A stretch of 47,940 nucleotides of DNA from Streptomyces hirsutus (GTDB lineage: Bacteria; Actinomycetota; Actinomycetes; Streptomycetales; Streptomycetaceae), in assembly GCF_001418415.1 (NCBI RefSeq), contig NZ_LIQT01000046.1, positions 1-47,940 of the forward strand, given 5' to 3'. The position numbers and the translations under genes are program-made. Below, in pieces: positions 8,560 to 19,214 of this stretch. The notes beneath the pieces were generated by a model. That model did no database searches. It was not told the origin of the DNA and saw nothing but the letters and a program-made list of their open reading frames with translations. The number at the start of each line of letters is the position of its first letter. Within the stretch, counting starts at the first letter, position 1.

Positions 8560-9630
8560 TCACAGGGTCGGCACCCCCACCCGCTCCCACGCCTTCGACA
8601 CCGCCAGCAGCTCCTCGCCCTCGCCGAACCGCTCCCGCGCCGCCTTCACCGTCAGCGTCGCGAAGTCCGTGAACTGCGCGTCCTCCACCAGTCCGCCGCC
8701 GGTCAGCACGTCGTACCAGACCTGCCCCGCCCGCTCCCAGGCGTTTCCGCCGAGGGCGGTGGCCGCCAGGTAGAAGGCGTGGTTGGGGATGCCGGAGTTG
8801 ATGTGGACGCCGCCGTTGTCCCGGCCGGTGTGGACGTAGTCGTCCATCGTGGCGGGCTGCGGGTCCTTGCCCAGGACGTCGTCGTCGTACGCGGTGCCCG
8901 GCTCCTTCATCGAGCGCAGCGCCACCCCCGTCACCCGCGGGGCGAGCAGCCCGGCGCCGATCAGCCAGTCGGCGTCGGCGGCGGTCTGGCCCAGCGTGTA
9001 CTGCTTGATGAGGGAGCCGAAGACGTCCGACACCGACTCGTTGAGCGCGCCGGACTGGCCGAAGTAGGCCAGGTTGGCGGTGTACTGCGTGACACCGTGC
9101 GCGAGTTCGTGGCCGATGACGTCGACGGGGATCGTGAAGTCGAGGAAGATCTCGCCGTCCCCGTCGCCGAACACCATCTGCTCGCCGTTCCAGAAGGCGT
9201 TGTTGTAGTCGCGGTCGTAGTGCACGGTCGCGATCAGCGGCAGGCCCGAGCCGTCGATCGAGTCGCGGGAGAAGGCCTCGAGGAACAGCTCGAAGGTGGC
9301 GCCGAGGCCCGCGTAGGCGCGGTTGACGGTGGCGTCCTTGCCGGGCTCCTGGCCCTCCCCGCGGACCTTCGCCCCCGGCAGCGCGGTGCGGTGCCGGGCG
9401 TCGTGGATCGTCCGGTGCGGCTTGCCGGACTCGGCCCCGGCGAGGGGCGCGACGGGCGCGGCGCCGACCACCGTGGTCAGGCGGCGCTGGGTGCGCTCGT
9501 AGGCGTCGCGCTGGAGGGTCCGGCGGGCGGGGCCGGCGAGCGCGGGGTCGTCGGCCTGCGCGAGCCGGTCCAGGACGTGCGGCGGGACGATGGTGCAGAA
9601 GACGGGCTCGAAGCCCCCGTTGGTCGTCAT
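8560..9630 (-). CDS. Protealysin-like M4 metallopeptidase
   Basis: This is a 356-residue thermolysin-family (M4) protease. The zinc motif is HELAH (His174, Glu175, His178), with the third ligand Glu198 in GALNES. The catalytic-region histidine lies in the NGGVHINSGIPNHAFYL segment. It has no secretion signal. Instead, the N-terminus has a short propeptide-like segment with a VPPHVL motif, which is the protealysin type rather than the large FTP/PepSY propeptide type. ATG at 9630 (MTTNGGFEP) is chosen over one at 9642. The emfourin-like inhibitor is encoded just downstream. The natural substrate is unknown. Confidence 0.9.
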   Translation of the reverse strand: MTTNGGFEPVFCTIVPPHVLDRLAQADDPALAGPARRTLQRDAYERTQRRLTTVVGAAPVAPLAGAESGKPHRTIHDARHRTALPGAKVRGEGQEPGKDATVNRAYAGLGATFELFLEAFSRDSIDGSGLPLIATVHYDRDYNNAFWNGEQMVFGDGDGEIFLDFTIPVDVIGHELAHGVTQYTANLAYFGQSGALNESVSDVFGSLIKQYTLGQTAADADWLIGAGLLAPRVTGVALRSMKEPGTAYDDDVLGKDPQPATMDDYVHTGRDNGGVHINSGIPNHAFYLAATALGGNAWERAGQVWYDVLTGGGLVEDAQFTDFATLTVKAARERFGEGEELLAVSKAWERVGVPTL

Positions 9631-9671
9631 GCCCCGCACCATCGCACTGCGTCACGCGAATGTCACTATCA

Positions 9672-9691
9672 GCGACCGGATCCCCGGTCGC
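9672..9691. repeat. Short inverted repeat upstream of the M4 protease
   Basis: GCGACCGG and CCGGTCGC are separated by ATCC. It lies 42 bases upstream of the protease start, in the region shared with the leuA promoter, so it could be an operator or the 5'-leader hairpin of either gene. Confidence 0.35.
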
Positions 9692-9787
9692 GACGGGTGA
9701 AATGTGCCACCAATCCCCGCGTAGGGACGCCTCCGAGTGGTATACGGCACTTTTTGTCCTCTTTCTCCCTCTGGTCCCGCATACTGA

Positions 9788-11704
<1,917 letters not shown>

Positions 11705-11724
11705 ACAGCCGCTTCGAGGGGTTC

Positions 11725-11768
11725 GACGGCCCCGCCCGCCACTTCCGGCGGGCGGGGCCCCGTCGTTT
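11725..11768 (+). terminator. leuA terminator
   Basis: A long G/C hairpin (GACGG plus CCCCGCCCGCC against GGCGGGCGGGG plus CCGTC, with a 2-base bulge) starts 21 bases after the leuA stop and is followed by GTTT. Confidence 0.75.
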
Positions 11769-11887
11769 ACCGGCCACATCGGGTGGAGATCACGGAAAGG
11801 TCTCGTCCGAGGTGCTGACTCAACCTCACCCATGTGGCTAACATCACGGGGCACGGCGATGAGGCCGGGGCGATGCGGAGGTGCGAC

Positions 11888-12589
11888 GTGCTGCCAGGAC
11901 GGGGACCCGACGGCCGTGCCGCCGTCACCAGACTTTCGCGCCTGCTGGGCACCCGGACCGCGTGGACGGCCGTCGGCGACGGCGAGTTCTTCTGCCCCGG
12001 CTGCGGCGGCGACCGCAACTACCAGCGGCTGACCGGACAGCGCCGTTTCGCCCTCCTGGGCGTACCCCTGCTGCCCCGCGGCGCGACCGGCCCGGTCGTC
12101 GAATGCGCCGCCTGCCGCTGCCACTTCGGCACCGACGTCCTGGACCACCCCACCACCACCCGCTTCTCCGCGATGCTCCGCGACGCCGTGCACACCGTCG
12201 CCCTCGCGGTGCTGGCCGCGGGCGGCACCTGCGCGCGCGGTCCCCTGGAGACCGCCGTGACCGCCGTCCGCGCGGCCGGCTTCGACGACTGCACCCAGGA
12301 CCAGCTGGCGGCCCTCGTCGAGGCGCTGGCCGCCGACACCGGCCGCTTCACCGGCGAGCCCTGCGCGGCGGGCCTCGCCATCGAACTGCACGAGGCCCTG
12401 GACCCGCTGGCCCCGCACCTCGCCGCCGCGGGCCGCGAATCGATCTTCCTCCAGGGTGCCCGCATCGCCCTCGCCGACGGCCCCTACACCCCCGCCGAAC
12501 GCGACACGCTGTCCACCATCGGCACCGCCCTCACCATCTGCGCGACCGACGTGACCCGCCTGCTGACGGCGGCACGGACACCGTCCTGA
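11888..12589 (+). CDS. TerB-like protein with N-terminal zinc ribbon
   Basis: This 233-residue protein has a four-cysteine ribbon: Cys36 and Cys39 (FFCPGCG), Cys73 and Cys76 (VECAACRCHFG). An all-helical TerB-like domain fills the C-terminal half, with LEALAADTGRF, HEALDPLAPHLAAAGRESIFLQGARIALADG and TPAERDTLSTIG. TerB domains occur in tellurite-resistance and phage/stress complexes, but Streptomyces members such as this one have no known role. GTG at 11888 is preferred because GGAGG sits 6 bases before it. A longer reading from 11834 has no comparable site. It is convergent with the GNAT gene. Confidence 0.75.
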   Translation: MLPGRGPDGRAAVTRLSRLLGTRTAWTAVGDGEFFCPGCGGDRNYQRLTGQRRFALLGVPLLPRGATGPVVECAACRCHFGTDVLDHPTTTRFSAMLRDAVHTVALAVLAAGGTCARGPLETAVTAVRAAGFDDCTQDQLAALVEALAADTGRFTGEPCAAGLAIELHEALDPLAPHLAAAGRESIFLQGARIALADGPYTPAERDTLSTIGTALTICATDVTRLLTAARTPS

Positions 12590-12620
12590 CCCTCCCCCGG
12601 GGGCCGGACCGGCTCCCGGC

Positions 12621-13169
12621 TCAGTGGAATCCGGTGAGTCCGAGGTGCATGATCAGGCGGTCCTGACCGGGACCGAAGTAGTCCCGGCGCAGCCCCCCGC
12701 CGGGCTGCTCGGGACGAAAGCCCAGGGACCGGTAGAGCAGGACGGCCGCGCGGTTGGCGGGTTCCACCGTCAGACGGACCTGTTCGATGCCGCTGTCGCG
12801 CAGCCGTGCCAGGACCGCCACCATCAGCTCCCGGCCCAGTCCGTGGCGGCGGCGCTCCTCGGCCACGCACAGGCCGAGGATCCAGCTCTCCCGGCTGAGC
12901 GCGGTGGTCGCGGCCAGGACGTAGCCGCGCAGGTGTCCCTCGCCGTCGTCGAGGACCAGGAGGTGCTCGGCGTACATGTCGTAGAGCTGACGGAACAGGA
13001 ACGCGGGGTACGCGACCTCCTGGAAGACCGCCTCGTCGAGCCGCCGGAGCTCGGGCAGGTCGGATTCCTGTGCCGTCCGCAGGACCAGGGGCCGCGGGTC
13101 GGGGAACGGGTCCGGTTCCCTGAGGTACCCACGGCGGTCCAGGGCGTGCTCCAGCGGTTCGGCGGTCAT
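12621..13169 (-). CDS. GNAT-family N-acetyltransferase
   Basis: This is a 182-residue acetyltransferase. The GNAT core starts at RPLVLRTAQESDLPELRRLDEAVF. The acetyl-CoA pyrophosphate loop is RRHGLGRELM, preceded by the strand SWILGLCVAEERR. The C-terminal part has VRLTVEPANRAAVLLYRSLGF, the motif B region typical of RimI-like enzymes. The ATG at 13169 (MTAEPLEHAL) has GGGGG 7 bases upstream and is preferred over one at 13244. The acceptor is unknown. It is divergent from the SCO2525-family gene across a 393-base intergenic region. Confidence 0.85.
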   Translation of the reverse strand: MTAEPLEHALDRRGYLREPDPFPDPRPLVLRTAQESDLPELRRLDEAVFQEVAYPAFLFRQLYDMYAEHLLVLDDGEGHLRGYVLAATTALSRESWILGLCVAEERRRHGLGRELMVAVLARLRDSGIEQVRLTVEPANRAAVLLYRSLGFRPEQPGGGLRRDYFGPGQDRLIMHLGLTGFH

Positions 13170-13562
13170 GCAACCCCCAGTCGGGACGTGCGGAACGTTC
13201 GGATGCGCGGACATGCGGACGGCATGCGAACACGCAGCCGTCAATACCGGCAGCCCTGCGGATGCTCACCCGTGAGGATGAGGGACCCGGTGGCGGCCGG
13301 TTACTCCAACTCGCTACAGTGAGCGTCCAACTCACTGCGAGCAAGGGCGAGTTAAGGTTTGCCTGCGAAGTGCTGACGTGCGCCCGTCGTGCGCCTCTTC
13401 GTCCACGGCTGGCCGGTTCCCGGCTCTCCAGGTGTTCTGTACCGGTTTACCGTGCGAATACCGGCAGACTCTGCTCCACCTGCCGATGTCCGCGAGGACA
13501 GGCATACAGAGCGCAGGGTTTTGTCCGGTATTGACGGGAACAGGGAACACGACAGGGTGATG
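13170..13562. promoter_or_regulatory. Divergent promoter region with spaced half-sites
   Basis: No coding frame is convincing in this 393-base gap. Three copies of a CCAACTCGC-type half-site start at 13305, 13326 and (inverted) 13347, exactly 21 bp apart. Three AATACCGG elements also occur: 13242-13253 and 13457-13467 direct, and 13525-13533 inverted. A TACAGT hexamer at 13315-13320 could be a -10 box inside the first array. The layout suggests binding by an oligomeric regulator controlling the SCO2525-SCO2521 locus. Confidence 0.4.
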
Positions 13563-14312
13563 ATGGATCGCAACGCCGACGCGCCGTGGGCGCAGTTCGA
13601 TCCCGAGGTCTACGTCGACCTCAACTACCGCGTCCCGCTCGAAGTCGACCTGCTGATCGTGCGGTTGATGCGCGACTACTTCGGCAAGTGCTTCGCCGGA
13701 GGCGTCCCGGACCCGATGCGAGGTGTCGACGTCGGAGCCGGCGCGAACCTCTATCCGGGCCTGTCCATGCTCCCGTGGTGCGAGAAGATCGTCCTGCTCG
13801 AGTACGCGCAGCCGAACGTCGAGTACCTGGAGCGGCAGACGTCCCCCCAGGGCTACGACGAGGCCTGGGACGCGTTCTGGAACGAGCTGGGCGAGGCCCC
13901 CGCCTACGCCGCCGTCGAACCGAGGACCCGGTTCAGCGAGATCGTCCGCGTGGAGCGGGCCAACCTGCTCGACCTCGACGGACAGCGCCGCTGGGACATC
14001 GGGACGATGTTCTTCGTCGCGGACTCGATGTCCGAGTGCCCCGACGAATTCCGGCGGGGCGTACGGTGCTTCATGGACGCGCTGACCGAAGGAGCCCCCT
14101 TCGCCGCCGCGTTCATGAAGGAGTCGGTCGGCTACCAGGTCGGTGAACACCGGTATCCGGCCTACCGGGTGAACGAGGACCGGGTCCGGGAGAGCCTGGA
14201 GCCCTTCACCTCCGAGCTGGAAATCCACGATCTGCACCACATGGTGCGGCCGGGACACGAGGGAATCATCCTTGCCCTGGGACGGCGCAATTCGGAGATT
14301 GCGGTTCCCTAG
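13563..14312 (+). CDS. SCO2525-family SAM-dependent methyltransferase
   Basis: This is a 249-residue class I methyltransferase related to the NNMT/PNMT/TEMT family. SAM motif I is DVGAGANLYPGL, where GxGxxxY replaces the more usual GxGxG. A post-I acidic strand follows in KIVLLEYAQPNVEYL, and the substrate-lid region has FVADSMSECPDEFRRGVRCFMDAL. The N-terminal QFDPEVYVDLNYRVPLEVDLLIVRLMRDYF resembles the family's cap that orders on SAM binding. NNMT-type enzymes methylate small amines, and the target here is unknown. ATG at 13563 is best spaced from AGGG; 13560 is possible. It opens a same-strand cluster ending at 20501. Confidence 0.8.
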   Translation: MDRNADAPWAQFDPEVYVDLNYRVPLEVDLLIVRLMRDYFGKCFAGGVPDPMRGVDVGAGANLYPGLSMLPWCEKIVLLEYAQPNVEYLERQTSPQGYDEAWDAFWNELGEAPAYAAVEPRTRFSEIVRVERANLLDLDGQRRWDIGTMFFVADSMSECPDEFRRGVRCFMDALTEGAPFAAAFMKESVGYQVGEHRYPAYRVNEDRVRESLEPFTSELEIHDLHHMVRPGHEGIILALGRRNSEIAVP

Positions 14313-14367
14313 GAACGGGGACCATGTCTGAACACAGGGCAACCAGATCTGTACGAGGGGTGCGGGG

Positions 14368-16209
14368 ATGCAGATCAAGCCACGGCAGCATCTGCTGGAC
14401 ATCTGGCGGGCCGCGGCCCGCCATTCGTTCGACGACGGAAAGCTCGTCTGGGGGGACACCGACGGGCTGAGTTCCGTCGCGGACGCGGAGCGGCTGCTCT
14501 GCCTGCTGTACCCCGCCACCGAGGTCCCCGCGTTCCGTCTCGACCAACCGGACACCACCGAGCGGGACGTCCTGCGCGCGCTGGAGCGGGTCGGCAGCCG
14601 GCTCGAGATCCCGCCCAACCTGATCACCGTCCTGTCCCAGTTCATGCGCACCCACACCGGGCCGGACGACAGCCCCACCTTCTCCGGCGGGCACTACTTC
14701 AGGCCGACCGACCCGAAGCAGAAACTCACCCACGAACAAACCCAGTTGGGCGTCGTCGACGCCTACTCCATGTCCGTCACGCTGTGCCTGGCCACCCTGG
14801 GGTTCCTCAAGGTCTACGAGGAGAACACCACCCGGCCCGAGGTGCGCAGGTCGCTCGGCGAACTGAGAGAGGCCACCAACACCCGGCTCACCGCCGCGAT
14901 GGTCAGCCTGCTGCGCTCCTTCACCGTCAACGTCTTCGACGCCGAGTCCGAACAGGGCCGGCGGCTGATCCAGGTCATCGGGCAGAACAAGCAGTCCGAC
15001 CGGGCCGTGCTCCAGCAGTTCTCCCGCAAATTCCGCCCGCTGCGCGCCACGATCATCGAAAGCCTCAGCCGCGGCATCGAGGTCGACGAGAGCATCCGGG
15101 ACGAGAGCCAGCTCTTCGAGTGCGGCTGGGCCTGGGGCGTGGTGAAGGACGCGCCGACCGTCGTCGACCTGGACGTCCCGGTCCCGGGCCAGCCCGACGG
15201 CATCGCCGACCGGCTGCCCTACGTGTACTTCACCGTCGTCGCCCTGGACGGCATCCAGGACCTGTTCTCCGAGCGCACCCTCACCCTGGGACTGCTCGAC
15301 GAGGACCAGCAGAAGCTCGCCGAGGCGTTACGTCTGCGCTGGGAACTCAGCCAGCAGTACTGGTCGGCCATCGCCCGCTTCGGCACCGAGCGCTGGCCCC
15401 TGGAGGACCTCCCCTGGCAGACCACCGGTCTGCGGCTGGAGTCGGAGTACTTCTCCCTCACCGTGGCGGCCATCCTCGTCCACGACCTGATCCGCCGGAA
15501 GGCGACCGACGACGACCTCACCCGCACCGTCGCCATCATGGAACGCCTCGCCGACCGAGGCCGCGTCACCAGCCGGATGACCAGGAACGACCCCACCGTC
15601 CGGCTGCACCACCCGGGGGTCACCATGCCGCTCGCCGGGTCCGAGCGGTCCGGCGCGCCGCTGGAGTGGCGGATGACCGACTTCTCCGCCCAGCTGCTCA
15701 AGCGGATCATCCAGCTCGCGGCGCTCTCCCGGAACATCGAGGCGCAGGACCGCCTGATCCGCCTGGGCGAGCAGGCTTTCGAGCACCTGTGGAACCGGCG
15801 GATCGAGGGCGGCGAGGGAGCCGGCCTCTGGGACAACGCGGCGGCCGTCTTCCCGGACGCGGCCCTCGGCCGGCGCCTCTCCTGGAGCATCACCGAGCGC
15901 ATCACCGAGTGCCTGGTCGCCGCCCGCAGCCTGTACGAGCAGCAGCCCATCCGCAGCCCCGAACTCGCCGAGCTGGCCCGCGAACTGCTCAGCGAGGCCG
16001 CCCACCTGTTCGGCAAGGAACAGCTGGAGGCCTCCGTCACCGCCGACGGCAGCCGGGGCCGGGCCATGCGCAGCATCGAGAGCCGCCTGGACCGCGCCCG
16101 CGACCTGGTCGACGAGCGGCCCGCCACCGCGTTCGCCCTCGCCCTGCCCGTGCTCCAGGAGCTCGACACCCTGGCCCAGGCCCGCGGCGCCGCCGCAGAG
16201 GAGATGTGA
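14368..16209 (+). CDS. SCO2524-family protein
   Basis: This is a 613-residue, probably all-helical cytoplasmic protein with no signal peptide, membrane helix or catalytic motif that I recognise. It starts with MQIKPRQHLLDIWRAAARHSF, typical of the SCO2524 family, and follows the SCO2525-type gene, with which it is conserved in Streptomyces. The C-terminal half is rich in Arg-Leu-Ile-Glu heptads that look like long helices or a repeat scaffold. Codon 321 (15328-15330) is TTA, a rare leucine codon read by the bldA tRNA, so full translation may be restricted to late growth. It ends 3 bases before the P-loop gene. Confidence 0.75.
   Translation: MQIKPRQHLLDIWRAAARHSFDDGKLVWGDTDGLSSVADAERLLCLLYPATEVPAFRLDQPDTTERDVLRALERVGSRLEIPPNLITVLSQFMRTHTGPDDSPTFSGGHYFRPTDPKQKLTHEQTQLGVVDAYSMSVTLCLATLGFLKVYEENTTRPEVRRSLGELREATNTRLTAAMVSLLRSFTVNVFDAESEQGRRLIQVIGQNKQSDRAVLQQFSRKFRPLRATIIESLSRGIEVDESIRDESQLFECGWAWGVVKDAPTVVDLDVPVPGQPDGIADRLPYVYFTVVALDGIQDLFSERTLTLGLLDEDQQKLAEALRLRWELSQQYWSAIARFGTERWPLEDLPWQTTGLRLESEYFSLTVAAILVHDLIRRKATDDDLTRTVAIMERLADRGRVTSRMTRNDPTVRLHHPGVTMPLAGSERSGAPLEWRMTDFSAQLLKRIIQLAALSRNIEAQDRLIRLGEQAFEHLWNRRIEGGEGAGLWDNAAAVFPDAALGRRLSWSITERITECLVAARSLYEQQPIRSPELAELARELLSEAAHLFGKEQLEASVTADGSRGRAMRSIESRLDRARDLVDERPATAFALALPVLQELDTLAQARGAAAEEM
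15328..15330 (+). other. In-frame TTA (bldA) codon in the SCO2524-family gene
   Basis: Leu321 is encoded by TTA within GCG-TTA-CGT. In Streptomyces TTA is rare and is decoded only by the developmentally regulated bldA tRNA. Confidence 0.85.
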
Positions 16210-16212
16210 GCC

Positions 16213-17130
16213 GTGCTCGTCTTCGCCGCCTCCGACAAGGGAGGCACGGGCCGTTCGGTCACCAGCGCCAACCTGGCCTATCAGCGCGCCCTCACCGGTG
16301 ACCACGTGGCCTACGTGGACTTCGACTTCGGCTCGCCCACGGCCGCCGCCGTCTTCGACGTACCGGGCGCGATGCGCGGCATCGCGGAACGGGGCCTGCA
16401 CTCCTACCTGGAGGGCGAGGTCCCGGAACCGGCCAGGATCGACATCTGGCGGCAGACCGAGCACCCCCTGCTGCACGCCCGGCCGAACCAGTCCGGCCGC
16501 CTCGCCCTGCTCCCCGGCGACGCCGGCGGCGGCGAGTTCGTCACCGGCGAGGAGACCCTCGACCGGTGCGTCGACCTCCTGCTCAGGCTGAACGGCGAGT
16601 TCGACCTGACCATCGTGGACCTCAGCGCCGGGCGCAGCTACGCCGTGGACATGGTCCTGGCGGCGACCGCCCACCCCCGGATGCGCTACGTCCCCTTCCG
16701 CTGGCTCGTCTTCCACCGCTGGACCCGGCAGCACGTGATCGCCGCCGCCGGGCTGGTCCACAAGGAACACGGCATCATCAGGGGCGGCGTCGACCGCGGG
16801 CACGACGAGGAGGCCCTGCGCGGCGCCATCCGGTTCGTACGGGCCGCCGTGCCCGACCCCGACTCGCCGCTGTGGGCCCAGGGTTCGCCCGCCCAGGCCG
16901 CCTGGATGCAGGCCTGCGACGACGCCCTGCGCCGGCTCGCCGCGGAGCACCGCATCGGCGACAGCGTGGTGCTCGGCGCCGTACCGCTGGAACCCGTCCT
17001 GCAGTGGCGCGAGCAGCTGATCACCGAAGAGGACGTGCTCTCCACCCAGATCGCCAACAAGGAGACGCTCGAGGCGTTGGAGGAGATCGCGCGACGCCTG
17101 ACCGACGACTCCTGCTGGGGGCGGCCATGA
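16213..17130 (+). CDS. SCO2523-family variant P-loop ATPase (MinD/ParA-like)
   Basis: This is a 305-residue SIMIBI-class P-loop protein. The N-terminus FAASDKGGTGRSVTSANLAY is a deviant Walker A: the signature Lys9 of MinD/ParA proteins is kept, but the second lysine is replaced by Arg14 (KGGTGRS instead of KGGxGKT/S). A switch-like strand HVAYVDFDFGSP follows, then a Walker B-like DLTIVDLSAG at about residues 133-142. ParA/MinD relatives dimerise on ATP and organise DNA, membranes or partner complexes. The Lys-to-Arg change may mean slow or no hydrolysis. The start is GTG at 16213, just after the previous stop, and the gene ends in an ATGA overlap with the SCO2522-family gene. Confidence 0.8.
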   Translation: MLVFAASDKGGTGRSVTSANLAYQRALTGDHVAYVDFDFGSPTAAAVFDVPGAMRGIAERGLHSYLEGEVPEPARIDIWRQTEHPLLHARPNQSGRLALLPGDAGGGEFVTGEETLDRCVDLLLRLNGEFDLTIVDLSAGRSYAVDMVLAATAHPRMRYVPFRWLVFHRWTRQHVIAAAGLVHKEHGIIRGGVDRGHDEEALRGAIRFVRAAVPDPDSPLWAQGSPAQAAWMQACDDALRRLAAEHRIGDSVVLGAVPLEPVLQWREQLITEEDVLSTQIANKETLEALEEIARRLTDDSCWGRP

Positions 17131-18092
17131 CGGACGCAGTGTTCCGCGAGACCACCGCCGAACCGCGCACCCAGGCGGTGCCGCTGTCCCACCTCTCCCT
17201 GGAGCTGGGCCACCTCTACATGGAGGACTTCGAGGCCGGTCCGGAGCACCTGCGGCGGCACTTCGCGCAGGTACGGCCCTGGGCGGACGCGGCACGGGCC
17301 GCGGCGGCCGACCGGACGGGCGGCAAACGCCCCCGGATCAGCACCTGCTTCCTGATCGACGACTACTTCACCCGCTTCTCCAGCCCCGCCGAACTCGTCC
17401 CGCTACTGCTGGCGGAGGCGGACCGGGCCGGGCTGGCCGTCGACTACCTGGCACGCGAGTCCGGCTGCGCGGTCGCCGGCAAGGTGCCGGTCGCGGAAGC
17501 GGTGGCCGGCCGGCTCGTCGAGGAACCCCCGCCCGGCAGCTACGGCCTGCGCCCGCCGGCCGCGCAGACCGGCTGGCTGGCCAACGGGGAGCGCAGCCCC
17601 GTCGCGCGCGCCCCGCAGGCGATGAGGGAGGCCGCCGTCTGGCAGCCGCCCAAGGAGACCGCGTCCCGCCGCCACTCCGTCTTCCTGGACGTCGAACTCT
17701 GGAGCGACGCACCCGACGGGCAGCGCACCTGGTCCTGCCCCTTCCTCGCCGCGGTGTGGCAGCTCGCCCGCCTCGGGCTGCTGCGCACCGAGGGCGAGGC
17801 CGTCCTCGAACCCCAGCCGCACACCGCCGACGGCTTCCCCGAGGACTGGGACGAACTGCCCCCGCTGCTCCGGCTCAACCCCCGGGCGGACCCGTTCGCC
17901 GCGTACCGCACCTGCTCGGTGGTGCCCAACCGGTTCCTGCCCGTCGAGCACGCCGTCCGCGTCATCCTCGACCAGACCGAGGTGGACCCCGAGGCGCTGG
18001 GCCAGGCCGCCCGCCGGTCCGCCGGCGAGAAGGTGGCCGTCCCCGACTCGGTCGCCGACCGCGTCTCCTACGTCTTCTACGCGGGGCCGTGA
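17127..18092 (+). CDS. SCO2522-family protein
   Basis: This is a 321-residue protein of unknown function. It starts as MTDAVFRETTAEPRTQAVPLSHLSLELGHLYMEDF, in ATGA overlap with the P-loop gene. The early part contains a conserved-looking ISTCFLIDDYFTRF segment with paired aspartates. The C-terminal part has RTCSVVPNRFLPVEHAVRVIL and ends in ADRVSYVFYAGP. No signal peptide or membrane helix is seen. The strict translational coupling to its neighbours suggests that the proteins are made in fixed ratio, perhaps as one complex. Confidence 0.75.
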   Translation: MTDAVFRETTAEPRTQAVPLSHLSLELGHLYMEDFEAGPEHLRRHFAQVRPWADAARAAAADRTGGKRPRISTCFLIDDYFTRFSSPAELVPLLLAEADRAGLAVDYLARESGCAVAGKVPVAEAVAGRLVEEPPPGSYGLRPPAAQTGWLANGERSPVARAPQAMREAAVWQPPKETASRRHSVFLDVELWSDAPDGQRTWSCPFLAAVWQLARLGLLRTEGEAVLEPQPHTADGFPEDWDELPPLLRLNPRADPFAAYRTCSVVPNRFLPVEHAVRVILDQTEVDPEALGQAARRSAGEKVAVPDSVADRVSYVFYAGP

Positions 18093-18093
18093 C

Positions 18094-19128
18094 ATGGGGC
18101 CGGCGAAGACCGCACCGCGCGTCGTGCTCGCCTGCGGCGAGGTCCGCACCTCGCTGCTGCCGGCCCTCCAGGCCCTCGACAGCCGGGCCGCCGCCCAACT
18201 CCTCGGACTGCGCGCCGACGAACGCGTCCTGCTCTCCGAGCGCCCCAACCTCTACGGGCGCTCGCCCGACACCCTCACCGGCGTCGACTGCCCCCTGCCC
18301 AGCGCCAACGGCGCCCGGGTCCGCGTCGTCGGCACGGTCGCCGCACGGGCCGCGCTCACCGAGGGACGCCTGCTCCAGGCCTCCGCCTACTTCATGGTGC
18401 CCGCCACCGGCCCCGACCACCGGCGGCCGTGGGGCCACTACCTGGTACGGCCCGGCGTGGTCGAGCCGCTCGGGAAGCTGCCCCACGAGGCGGTGGCCGA
18501 GGGCGTGCTGAACGGCGGACGGCACGGCGATCTCGACGTCGGCCTGATCGCGGACGGACTGCACACCAGGCTGCTGCGCCACCCTCTGCTCGACCACCGG
18601 CCGCCCCTCAGGTCCCGCCCCACCCGGCTCCGCTGGGTGGCCCTGCCCGCGGAACCGGGCGCCGGCCCGTCGATCGAGCGTTTCACCCTCGCCGAGGACG
18701 AGCTGCGCACGGTACGGCTCCGGGTGCCCGAGGGCACCCCCGGCGAGGGGCTCGCCGGGCTCTGCGACGACCTCGCCCTGCACGACTGGCTGCTCACCAC
18801 CGTGGTCCGCATCCTCGACGGCATCCGGCTGGGGGCCGGCGCCGGGGCGGCCGGAGCACCGCCGGCCCGGCAGCGGCCGAGGCAGCGTCCGGGGGCGGGC
18901 GAGGAGCTTCCCGCCGTGGTCAGGGCGCTGCGGCCCGCCGTCGACCATCTGCTGCACCTGTGGATGCCGCGGGCCCGGGTGACACAGGAGCTGGCACCGC
19001 TCTGGGACGCGCTGGAGGAACGGCCCGGCTTCACCCGGCAGTGGCAGACCCTCGTGCAGCGCATCCGCGACCAGCTCACCCTGCACGCGATCCCGTCCCC
19101 CCACCGGGAGACGGACATGGGTCCCTGA
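18094..19128 (+). CDS. SCO2521-family protein
   Basis: This is a 344-residue protein of unknown function, starting one base after the preceding stop. Visible features are RVVLACGEVRTSLLPALQALDSRAAAQLL near the N-terminus and PLPSANGARVRVVGTVAARAALTEGRLLQASAYFMV with alternating hydrophobic residues. A Pro/Arg-rich linker lies at about residues 250-270 (PPARQRPRQRPGAG), followed by a helical C-terminal domain. No catalytic signature or membrane helix was found. It is the last gene of the tightly packed five-gene run; the next gene is 86 bases away. Confidence 0.75.
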   Translation: MGPAKTAPRVVLACGEVRTSLLPALQALDSRAAAQLLGLRADERVLLSERPNLYGRSPDTLTGVDCPLPSANGARVRVVGTVAARAALTEGRLLQASAYFMVPATGPDHRRPWGHYLVRPGVVEPLGKLPHEAVAEGVLNGGRHGDLDVGLIADGLHTRLLRHPLLDHRPPLRSRPTRLRWVALPAEPGAGPSIERFTLAEDELRTVRLRVPEGTPGEGLAGLCDDLALHDWLLTTVVRILDGIRLGAGAGAAGAPPARQRPRQRPGAGEELPAVVRALRPAVDHLLHLWMPRARVTQELAPLWDALEERPGFTRQWQTLVQRIRDQLTLHAIPSPHRETDMGP

Positions 19129-19214
19129 CCGGACACCGGGCAACCGCCGGACCCGGCCCCAAGCACATTTCCGCACCCCGAACCGACGCGTATCCCAACG
19201 GGGGGAAGAGCGAG

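Noticed and set aside
11834..11887. An upstream ATG start for the TerB-like gene
   Set aside because: The extension MANITGHGDEAG lacks a binding site, while GTG at 11888 has GGAGG at ideal distance.
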